The position numbers and the translations under genes are program-made. A DNA stretch of 64,000 nucleotides, taken from the NCBI RefSeq assembly GCF_049801095.1, contig NZ_JBNAGH010000003.1, positions 310,001 to 374,000 of the forward strand, written 5' to 3'. Positions within the stretch are counted from its first letter, which is position 1. Every line of letters starts with the position of its first letter. Shown here piece after piece: positions 43,671 through 51,041 of this stretch. The stretch comes from Dinoroseobacter sp049801095. Its GTDB lineage: Bacteria > Pseudomonadota > Alphaproteobacteria > Rhodobacterales > Rhodobacteraceae. The notes below the pieces were generated by a model. The model saw nothing but the letters and a program-made list of their open reading frames with translations, had not been told where the DNA came from and did no database searches.

Positions 43671-43700
43671 AAAAAAAACCCGCCGATCTCGGCGGGTTTT
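43671..43700. terminator. bidirectional intrinsic terminator
   Basis: CCCGCCGA/TCGGCGGG form an 8-bp stem with a 2-base loop, preceded by eight A and followed by four T. It can end both the rightward VPLPA-CTERM transcript and the leftward glmM/small-protein transcript. Confidence 0.85.
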
Positions 43701-43717
43701 CTGTATCCAGGGGCGCG

Positions 43718-43873
43718 TTACTTGTCGCCGCCTTCCTCTTTCGTCTCAACCGGCACCGGTTCGGGCTCGGCCTCCGCCGCAGAGTTCCGCATGGCCACCG
43801 TGCCTTCCTTGAGGAACATCAGGACGCTCAGCGCCAGCAAGGCCAATAGCAGCACAATTCCGATAAAGTACAT
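43718..43873 (-). CDS. small single-pass membrane protein
   Basis: A 51-residue protein on the minus strand: a hydrophobic helix at residues 2-21 and an acidic Glu/Pro-rich tail (AEAEPEPVPVETKEEGGDK). ATG 43873 is preceded by AGGGAG. Longer in-frame starts exist but overlap the glmM coding region. It follows glmM by about 175 bp and ends at the bidirectional terminator. No family is recognised. Confidence 0.6.
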   Translation of the reverse strand: MYFIGIVLLLALLALSVLMFLKEGTVAMRNSAAEAEPEPVPVETKEEGGDK

Positions 43874-44048
43874 TCGGTATCTCCCTGTTACCCAGTTGCG
43901 AAGACGGTCAGCGAGAGCGCCTCCCCCCGAGGTCCGCCGTCCAAAATGTCGCAGGTTTGGCAGAGAGGCGCAAATGGGATTCCCGAGGCGCACCGCGAGG
44001 CCGCCCAGATCCGCTGCGCTTGCCGATTTTTTGAGCAAGCGGGCGCGG

Positions 44049-45392
44049 TCAGACCGCGGCTTCGACCGCCGCAACCACGTCTCCGACGACCGTCTCCAGC
44101 AGGACCTCGTCCCGGCACTCGGCCATCACCCGCACCAAGGGCTCGGTCCCGGATTTGCGGATGAGCAGACGCCCCTGCCCCTGCAACGCCGCCTCGGCCT
44201 GGGAGATCGCGCTTTTCACGGGCGCTGCATCCAGCGGATCCTGCCCCGCGCCGTAGCGGACATTCTTCAAAAGCTGCGGCACTGGCGTGAAACTTTGCTT
44301 CAGCTCCGAGGCCGAGCGCCCCTGTTGCACCATCTCGGCGAGGAATTGCAGCCCCGCCATCAGGCCATCCCCGGTGGTGCCGTAATCGGTCATGACGATA
44401 TGGCCCGATTGCTCCCCCCCGAGGTTCCAGCCGCCGCGCCGCATGGCCTCGACCACATAGCGGTCGCCCACGGGGGTCCGCATGAGGCGCAGGTTCAGCG
44501 CCTCCAGATATTGCTCCAGCCCGAGATTGGACATGACCGTGGCCACGAGCGTGTTGTCCCGCAGCATGCCTTGCGCCGCCCAGCGCGTCGCAAAGAGCGC
44601 CATGATCTGGTCGCCATCGGCCAGATCGCCATTCTCGTCGAGGATCATCACCCGATCCGCATCGCCATCCAGGCAGATCCCCACATCCGCCCCATGGGCC
44701 ACCACGGCCTCCGCCGCCGAGCGTGGCGCGGTCGAGCCGCAATCGAGATTGATATTCCGGCCATTGGGGGACACGCCCACGGGGATCACCGTCGCCCCAA
44801 GCTCCCACAGGACCGCCGGGGCCGCCTTATAGGCCGCGCCATTGGCGCAATCGATCACCACCTTGAGCCCATCGAGCCGCAGATGGGCCGGAAAGGTCCG
44901 CTTGGCCCGTTCGATATAGCGCCCGAGCCCGTCATCGATCCGCTTGGCGCGTCCGATATTCTTGGCCTGGGCCGGGACGATCTCTCCGCCGAGGATCGCC
45001 TCGATCTCGGTTTCGGCCTCATCGCTGAGCTTATACCCGTCGGGGCCGAAGAACTTGATGCCGTTGTCATCCGCCGGGTTGTGGCTGGCCGAGATCATCA
45101 CGCCCACATCCGCCCGCATGGACTGCGTCAGAAGGGCAACCGCAGGTGTCGGAGTCGGCCCGAGCAGGAGCACATTCATCCCCGTGGAGGTGAAGCCCGC
45201 CGTCAGCGCGGTCTCGAACATGTAGCCCGAGAGCCGCGTGTCCTTGCCGATCACCACCCGATGCGCGGCTGATTGATCCCGCCGGAAATAGCGTCCTGCC
45301 GCCGCACCGAGGCGCAGGGCGAACTCCGCCGTCATGGGGGCTGTATTGGCTGTGCCGCGCACGCCATCGGTGCCGAAATATTTTCGTGTCAT
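44049..45392 (-). CDS. glmM: phosphoglucosamine mutase
   Basis: A 447-residue alpha-D-phosphohexomutase converting glucosamine-6-phosphate to glucosamine-1-phosphate for UDP-GlcNAc and cell wall synthesis. The phosphoserine loop is MISASHNPADDNGIKFFG (Ser about 102), the metal-binding loop CLDGDADRVM, the sugar-binding loop GGEQSGHIV, and the phosphate-binding loop RKSGTEPLVRVMAE. It begins KYFGTDGVRGTAN, typical for GlmM. It is downstream of folB-folP, an arrangement common in alphaproteobacteria. Confidence 0.97.
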   Translation of the reverse strand: MTRKYFGTDGVRGTANTAPMTAEFALRLGAAAGRYFRRDQSAAHRVVIGKDTRLSGYMFETALTAGFTSTGMNVLLLGPTPTPAVALLTQSMRADVGVMISASHNPADDNGIKFFGPDGYKLSDEAETEIEAILGGEIVPAQAKNIGRAKRIDDGLGRYIERAKRTFPAHLRLDGLKVVIDCANGAAYKAAPAVLWELGATVIPVGVSPNGRNINLDCGSTAPRSAAEAVVAHGADVGICLDGDADRVMILDENGDLADGDQIMALFATRWAAQGMLRDNTLVATVMSNLGLEQYLEALNLRLMRTPVGDRYVVEAMRRGGWNLGGEQSGHIVMTDYGTTGDGLMAGLQFLAEMVQQGRSASELKQSFTPVPQLLKNVRYGAGQDPLDAAPVKSAISQAEAALQGQGRLLIRKSGTEPLVRVMAECRDEVLLETVVGDVVAAVEAAV

Positions 45393-45408
45393 GACCGCCC
45401 CTGCCGGT

Positions 45409-46422
45409 TCAACCTGTCTCTACCCGCGCCAGTGGCTGCCACAGCGCGAGCGCCTGATGGGTGTCCTTTACATCATGAACGCGCAGGACCTGAACCCCTT
45501 GCGCGACCCCGTGCAGTGCCACGGCGAGGGATCCGGCCACGCGCTCGCGCGCTTCGGGCGTGTCCGACAGCGTGCCGATGAACCGCTTGCGCGACGCCCC
45601 GAGCAGGATCCCGCAGCCCAACCCGTGAAAGAGGCTGAGCCCCCGGAGCAGCGCGAGGTTATGTTCCAAAGTCTTGCCGAACCCGATCCCCGGATCCACG
45701 AGCAGGTCTGCGCGCGCGATCCCCGCGGCCTCGGCCCGCTGCACATGCCCTTCCAACGCGTCATAGACGTCAAAGAGCACGTCCTCATATTGCGGATTGT
45801 CCTGCATGGTCTCGGGCGCGCCCTGGGCATGCATGAGGCAAGCCGGCACTCCGAGCCGCCGGGCCGTCGCCGCCATCTCGGGATCAAAGCTGAACGCGGC
45901 CACATCATTGATCAGATTGGCGCCTGCCCCGATCGCCGCCTCGGCCACCGCAGCCTTGCGCGTGTCGATGGAGATCGGGAGCTTCACGCCTCGCGCCCGG
46001 AGGTCCGCGATCACCGGTGCTGTGCGCGCGATCTCGTCGGCAATGGCCACTTCCTGGGCGCCGGGACGCGTGCTTTCTCCGCCGATATCAAGGACATCCG
46101 CCCCATCGGCGACCATCTGCTCGGCCTGAGCCCGCGCGGCTGCGGGTGCATCAAACAGACCGCCATCGGAGAAACTGTCCGGCGTGGTGTTGAGAATGCC
46201 CATGATCTGTGGCCGCGCCATGGAGAGCCCGGCGACATCCGGCCGCGCATCGCAGAGCCGCGCGCGAACATCCTCCGGCAGCTCCGCCGCCGGGATCTGG
46301 CGCGCCACGCCACCCCGCTGCAAGACCTCGACCCGGTCAAACCACACCCATCCCGCCGCAAGCCGGAGCGCGCGCGCGCTCGGGGTCAGGGTGGGGATCG
46401 GACGGTAGTAGAGCTGGCTCAT
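45409..46422 (-). CDS. folP: dihydropteroate synthase
   Basis: A 337-residue DHPS that joins a pterin pyrophosphate with p-aminobenzoate. The family motifs are MGILNTTPDSFSDGG, IGGESTRPGAQEV, INDVAAFSFDPEM, DPGIGFGKTLEHNL and GASRKRFIG. The N-terminal 60 or so residues before the TIM barrel are longer than in the E. coli enzyme. ATG 46422 overlaps the folB stop by 4 bp (ATGA), so translation is coupled. Confidence 0.96.
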   Translation of the reverse strand: MSQLYYRPIPTLTPSARALRLAAGWVWFDRVEVLQRGGVARQIPAAELPEDVRARLCDARPDVAGLSMARPQIMGILNTTPDSFSDGGLFDAPAAARAQAEQMVADGADVLDIGGESTRPGAQEVAIADEIARTAPVIADLRARGVKLPISIDTRKAAVAEAAIGAGANLINDVAAFSFDPEMAATARRLGVPACLMHAQGAPETMQDNPQYEDVLFDVYDALEGHVQRAEAAGIARADLLVDPGIGFGKTLEHNLALLRGLSLFHGLGCGILLGASRKRFIGTLSDTPEARERVAGSLAVALHGVAQGVQVLRVHDVKDTHQALALWQPLARVETG

Positions 46423-47273
46423 GGGGTTTCGAGAGCGACCACGTCCAGAGCGTCCAGCCGCGCGGCGAGCCACTCGGCAATGCCCCGCGTATCGGTCGCC
46501 TCGGGCACGGGGCCGTCCGTCGCATCGAGCAACATCTTGCCCGGGGCCCAGACCGTCATATGGCCCTGGCGGAGCGCCCAATCGATCTCCGTCCGGCTGT
46601 CCACCACCACGCAGCGCGGATCGCGCCCGGCAAGGATCCAGGCATTTTGCTCAATGGCCAGCAGGTCGATCCGCCGCTGTGCCGCCGGATGATCGGCCTG
46701 CGGGCGGGGCCCCGGCGTCGGCCCGACACAGAGCACCACGGGCGCATCCCCCTGCTCTAATTTGTCGAGATGCTCCGCCAGCGCTTTGGCCCCGATCATC
46801 GCGTCAGAGAGCAGCACGATCCGCGGTTGCGGCACCGGATCCGTGACCCGATCTGCATCCTCCGGCGTGCGCACGATCTCCACCCCCAGGGCAAATGGGC
46901 CGCGATCCAGCTTCTCGATCCGCACAAAGGCTCTGGCCGCCTTGGGGTCGGAGAGGATCCGGTCCGCCACGCGCTCGGCCAGGGTTTCCAGCAGGTTCAG
47001 ACGTTCTTCGGCGAGGGAAGCGTGGATGGCCTCGGTGATCGTGTCATAGGACAACACCCGGTCCACATCATCGCCCAAGGTCTCGGCGGCCATGCGCACT
47101 TCGACCACCACGTTGAAACGCACCCGCTGCCGCGTGCCCCGCTCCACCTGAAAGGCACCAATCTCGACATCGAGGGTGTAATCCCGCAGCGAGATGCGGT
47201 CGCGACCATCTTCCGCGAGATGCGCAGCGCGGATCTCGGGATGCGCAAAGGCGCGCCGTGTTTCGTCATTCAT
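46419..47273 (-). CDS. folB: dihydroneopterin aldolase with C-terminal extension
   Basis: A 284-residue protein. Residues 24-136 form a normal dihydroneopterin aldolase (RISLRDYTLDVEIGAF, Tyr76 in VLSYDTI, LNLLETLAERVADRIL, catalytic Lys121 in VRIEKLDRG). FolB proteins are usually about 120 residues; here a further 135 residues follow. They contain RIVLLSDAMIG, PVVLCVGPTPG and DTRGIAEWLAARLDAL, which recall amino-acid-kinase-fold proteins. The start is M at 47273; the ribosome site is weak. It heads the folB-folP-glmM run. The function of the extension is unknown. Confidence 0.88.
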   Translation of the reverse strand: MNDETRRAFAHPEIRAAHLAEDGRDRISLRDYTLDVEIGAFQVERGTRQRVRFNVVVEVRMAAETLGDDVDRVLSYDTITEAIHASLAEERLNLLETLAERVADRILSDPKAARAFVRIEKLDRGPFALGVEIVRTPEDADRVTDPVPQPRIVLLSDAMIGAKALAEHLDKLEQGDAPVVLCVGPTPGPRPQADHPAAQRRIDLLAIEQNAWILAGRDPRCVVVDSRTEIDWALRQGHMTVWAPGKMLLDATDGPVPEATDTRGIAEWLAARLDALDVVALETP

Positions 47274-47362
47274 GGAAGGGGCGTCCTCAAGCGCTCGGGG
47301 TCTCCCCAAGGCTAGCACAGGCCGATCCGCTTGGGACAGACCGAACGCGCCGTTTCACCCGG

Positions 47363-48055
47363 TCAGCGCGACGCAGTCCGGTTCGGGTAATACTGGCGAT
47401 AGAAGCGATGCACGCCGATCTCGGCAGTCTTGATATACTTCTTGGACCAGCTCGGGCGCACTGCCGTCGTGTGGTAGTGGGTCGCGCCATCGGTCAGGGA
47501 GCGATCGCCGGTCTCAAGGCTGAGCTTGGCCACCTTGCCCACGCTTTCCCAGGCGCGCGGCTCGCCGATCCGCTCCGGATGCCCGTCGCAGGTATAGGTG
47601 AACTGGCACTGATACTTGCGCCCGGTGCCCTGATTGATCACGCCGCAGACCGAATTCGGATAGCGCGCCGATTCAACCCGGTTCAGGATCACTTCAGCCA
47701 CTGCGAACTGCCCCTTGATGCTCTCGCCCCGCGCCTCGAAATAGAGCGCTTCGGCCAGGCAGCGCCAGGCTTCACCACCCTCAGCCTTGGGCTGGGAGTT
47801 GATCCACTCGCGGCTGTATTTCCGCTCGGCGGGCATGGGGCTGACTTCAACCGGCGCCGCGAGCTCTTCGAGACGCGTGGGGGTCACAGCCGAGAGACCG
47901 CCCTCTTCGGTACCCAGTAGGCCCCGCAGCTCCAGATCGAGGGTCGCTGTCTGCGCGTTGGAGGTAGAGACAGTGACATCTGCCGATGCCACGGTTGCGC
48001 ACATGGCGACGAGACCCGTCGCAACGAGCTGTTTCACATCCAAAAAGCGCTTCAT
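47363..48055 (-). CDS. SleB-like cell wall hydrolase
   Basis: A 230-residue exported protein with a signal peptide (residues 1 to about 25, ending ATVASA). The C-terminal half is a Hydrolase_2 (SleB) domain: CLAEALYFEARGESIKGQFAVAEVILNRVESARYPNSVCGVI with the catalytic glutamate in YFEARGE, and conserved cysteines. These enzymes are lytic-transglycosylase-like and cut the glycan strand. The start is 48055, with AGG six bases upstream; an ATG four codons earlier is possible. Confidence 0.9.
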   Translation of the reverse strand: MKRFLDVKQLVATGLVAMCATVASADVTVSTSNAQTATLDLELRGLLGTEEGGLSAVTPTRLEELAAPVEVSPMPAERKYSREWINSQPKAEGGEAWRCLAEALYFEARGESIKGQFAVAEVILNRVESARYPNSVCGVINQGTGRKYQCQFTYTCDGHPERIGEPRAWESVGKVAKLSLETGDRSLTDGATHYHTTAVRPSWSKKYIKTAEIGVHRFYRQYYPNRTASR

Positions 48056-48274
48056 ACCCAACCTCATCCGCAGCGCCGCAACACTCCGGGAGCAGACCCA
48101 AAATGCACGGTAACGTTAACAGGGGACCGTCTCGCGCATTGTGCAGTTGCAGAAAACCTTCGCACACGCAGCATGAGCCCACTGACGAACGGTTTGTTAA
48201 GAGATCGGAGAAGCAGCGTCTACCCCAGGGTCATGCGGCACAAAGAACGTCGGCGGTTCTTTGCCTTTTTTGCA

Positions 48275-50863
48275 TCACCCTCCGCTGCGCAGGACTCTGC
48301 CCAAAATGTTGAATCGCCGCGGCTTTTTCTCGGCGGGAACCTCGGTCAGCGCCAAATGGGCAGCGGCCATGCGCGCGACGGGAACGCGAAACGGTGAGCA
48401 GGAAACGTAGTTAAAGCCCGCTTTTCGGCAAAAATCGATCGAATCGGGATCGCCCCCGTGTTCGCCGCAAATGGACAAGGTCAAATCAGATCTTACGGAG
48501 CGGCCCCGCCCGGCGGCGATGTTAAGCAATTCGCCCACACCATCGGCATCAAGCGTATGAAATGGGTCCTCGGAGAAGACGCCCTGCTGCACATAGGTGC
48601 CCATGAAGCGGCCCGCATCATCCCGGCTCAGCCCATAGGTCATCTGGGTCAGATCGTTGGTCCCGAAGGAGAGGAAATCGGTCATCTCGGCGATTTCACC
48701 GGCCTTCAAAGCCGCGCGCGGGGTCTCGACCATCACGCCAAGCCGGTAGCCGAACCGCGTACCCCGCTCGGTGCGCACGGCGGCGGCCACCGCATCGATA
48801 TTGGACTTGATCAACTCGACCTCGCGTCGGGCCGATACCAGCGGCAGCATGATCTCCGGCGTGATGATAGCGCCCTTCAGGCTGACATCCGCCGTCGCCT
48901 CGAAAATCGCGCGGGCCTGCATGGCATAGATCTCGGGCACGGCGATCCCGAGCCGCACGCCTCGCATGCCCAGCATCGGGTTGTACTCGCTGAGCGCATC
49001 GATCCGCTGGGTCACGGTCGAGACCGGCAGGTCCAGCGCCTCGGCGAGGTTCCAGATCCCGTCTCGCGATGTCGGCAGGAACTCATGCAGGGGCGGATCA
49101 AACAGCCGGATCGTCACGGGCTTGCCGCGCATGATCTCGAAGAGATGGACAAAATCCTCGCGCTGCATCGGCAAGAGCCGTTCGAGGGCCGCGCCCCGCG
49201 CCTCGGGCGTGTCGGCAAAGATCATCTCATGCATCACGGTCAGGCGATCTTCGTCGAAGAACATGTGCTCCGTGCGGCAGAGGCCGATCCCTTCGGCGTC
49301 AAAACGACGGGCGACCTCCGCATCCGCGGGTGTGTCCGCATTGGCGCGGATGCCGATATCGCGCGCCTGATCGGCCCAGGCCATCAGCGTCCGGAAGGAC
49401 CCGTCCAGCGATGGTTCCATGAGCTGCGGCGCTCCGGCAAGACAGGTCCCGGCGGTCCCATCCAGCGTGACCGTGTCGCCCTCGGCAAAGACCCGATCAT
49501 CCGCCGCGATCAGCTTTTTCTCTTTTGTATCCAGGGTGATGTCCCGCGTCCCGACAACGCACGGCTTGCCCAGGCCGCGGGCGATCACCGCCGCATGGCT
49601 GGTCATGCCACCCCGTTCGGTCAGCACCCCTGCCGCCGCGTGCATTCCGCGGATATCCTCGGGCGAGGTTTCCGTGCGGACCAGAATGCAGGGGATCTCC
49701 TGGGCTTCGCAGGCCTGCGCCGCCGCCGCCGAAAAGACGAGCTGTCCCGTCGCCGCCCCGGGGCTCGCGGCCATGCCCTTGGCCATCACATCCCGCGCCG
49801 CATCCAGCGCTACTTGCCGGTGCAGCAGCTCCGGCAGGGCGCGCGGCTCGATCCGCAACAGCGCGTCTTCCTTGCTGATTATCCCGCTTTCGGCCAGCGC
49901 CACGGCAATCCGCACCGCCGCGCGAGACGTGCGCGGCACCCGGACCGCATCCAGAACGCTGAGCCGCCCGGTATCGAGGGTGAACTCGATCTGCATCTCC
50001 TCGCGCAGCCCGTTGCGCAGGGTATCGCTGAGGGCTTGCAGCTCGGCAAACGCCTCGGGGCAGGCCTCCTCCAGAGAGCGCCCGCGATGGTCGCGCGACA
50101 GGTACATCGCCTCCTTGCGGCGGGCGAGCGCATCGCGGCCCTGGGACTGGCTGAGATAGCGTCCGGTGATCTGCGGATGCCCGGTCTCCGAGCTGACAAA
50201 CTGGATCACGCCGGACCCGCTTTCGGGCGCGCCGAGGCCAAGCGCCATGCGCTGCACCACAAGGCCCAGCCCCGCCTCGGGCGGCGCCCCTTTGGCCTGC
50301 CGCAGGAGCCGCGCCGACGTCCCCTCCCATGCGCGCGCCATGGACTTGAGGACCGCGGCGAGCTGGTCGGCGGGAGACTGGGGAAAGGGTTCCTCCATCT
50401 CGTCTTCATAGGCGGCCAGCGCCTCGGTCAGGGCGTCGCGGGTGGGCTCTGTCGGGCCAAAAAGCTCCGGATCAAGCCGGGCCACCTCAACGGCGAAGGA
50501 CTGGATGAACCGCAGATAGATTGCGCGCGCTGCCTCGGAGCCGATTACCTCCGAGAGACTCAGCAGCATCGCATCGTTCATGCCGATATCGAGCACCGTG
50601 GACGGACCGCCCCATTCCTGCAGCTCGGGGCTGGGCCGCACGGAGACCAGAGGATCCGCGCCAAAGCTCGACAGAAGCGCAGACATATCAAACACTTGGC
50701 CCGCCGCGATCGCGCGCACGGTCTCAAAGCTCAGCGCCACCGTATGGGGCACCGGCATGTCGAGACGGATCAGCCTTTGGACACATTTTGCGCGCTGGCC
50801 ATGCGTTTCCGCCGATAGCGCAACAGTCCGGGTGATCTCGGTAAATGGCGCGCTCTTCTGCAC
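48275..50863 (-). CDS. ppdK: pyruvate, phosphate dikinase-like protein with a divergent N-terminal domain
   Basis: An 862-residue PPDK-family protein. The central phosphohistidine motif TERGGMTSHAAVIARG (His423), the PEP-binding barrel (RLFDPPLHEFLP, GVMVETPRAAL, FGTNDLTQMTYG) and the catalytic cysteine region VSCSPFRVPVARM are normal. The N-terminal ATP-grasp half is unusual: the GGKGANL loop reads HGQRAKC, the SVRSGA motif reads SVRPSP, and the FTRNP-type strand reads IQFVSSETG, so several nucleotide ligands are missing. It may be a PPDK with altered phosphate-donor binding. Its upstream region carries a palindrome and four 11-bp repeats. Confidence 0.85.
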   Translation of the reverse strand: MQKSAPFTEITRTVALSAETHGQRAKCVQRLIRLDMPVPHTVALSFETVRAIAAGQVFDMSALLSSFGADPLVSVRPSPELQEWGGPSTVLDIGMNDAMLLSLSEVIGSEAARAIYLRFIQSFAVEVARLDPELFGPTEPTRDALTEALAAYEDEMEEPFPQSPADQLAAVLKSMARAWEGTSARLLRQAKGAPPEAGLGLVVQRMALGLGAPESGSGVIQFVSSETGHPQITGRYLSQSQGRDALARRKEAMYLSRDHRGRSLEEACPEAFAELQALSDTLRNGLREEMQIEFTLDTGRLSVLDAVRVPRTSRAAVRIAVALAESGIISKEDALLRIEPRALPELLHRQVALDAARDVMAKGMAASPGAATGQLVFSAAAAQACEAQEIPCILVRTETSPEDIRGMHAAAGVLTERGGMTSHAAVIARGLGKPCVVGTRDITLDTKEKKLIAADDRVFAEGDTVTLDGTAGTCLAGAPQLMEPSLDGSFRTLMAWADQARDIGIRANADTPADAEVARRFDAEGIGLCRTEHMFFDEDRLTVMHEMIFADTPEARGAALERLLPMQREDFVHLFEIMRGKPVTIRLFDPPLHEFLPTSRDGIWNLAEALDLPVSTVTQRIDALSEYNPMLGMRGVRLGIAVPEIYAMQARAIFEATADVSLKGAIITPEIMLPLVSARREVELIKSNIDAVAAAVRTERGTRFGYRLGVMVETPRAALKAGEIAEMTDFLSFGTNDLTQMTYGLSRDDAGRFMGTYVQQGVFSEDPFHTLDADGVGELLNIAAGRGRSVRSDLTLSICGEHGGDPDSIDFCRKAGFNYVSCSPFRVPVARMAAAHLALTEVPAEKKPRRFNILGRVLRSGG

Positions 50864-50901
50864 CGCAGCGTCCTCCTGTTAGCGCTACGATAGACAGCGT
50901 G

Positions 50902-50915
50902 GTTGCATTTGCAAC
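50902..50915. promoter_or_regulatory. palindrome upstream of ppdK
   Basis: GTTGCATTTGCAAC is a perfect inverted repeat with a 2-base centre, 39 bp before the ppdK start. It is a good candidate for an operator. Confidence 0.5.
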
Positions 50916-50973
50916 TACCCGAAAGTGGGCATGTCAGCGCGGCCCAACGGGGTCGGACCCGGCGTCGGCGCCC

Positions 50974-51017
50974 CGTCGGACAGGTGTCGGACATCTGTCG
51001 GGCAAGTGTCGGGCACC
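50974..51017. repeat. four tandem 11-bp repeats between glyS and ppdK
   Basis: Units CGTCGGACAGG, TGTCGGACATC, TGTCGGGCAAG and TGTCGGGCACC follow one another without a gap. The common core TGTCGG(A/G)CA is itself near-palindromic. The 11-bp period is about one helical turn, so a protein could bind along one face of the DNA. Confidence 0.8.
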
Positions 51018-51041
51018 GGCGCGCGGTCCGGTAGGGCCTGC

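Noticed and set aside
48458..50818. 786-codon open frame opposite ppdK
   Set aside because: Shadow of ppdK; His/Arg/Gly-rich and without motifs.
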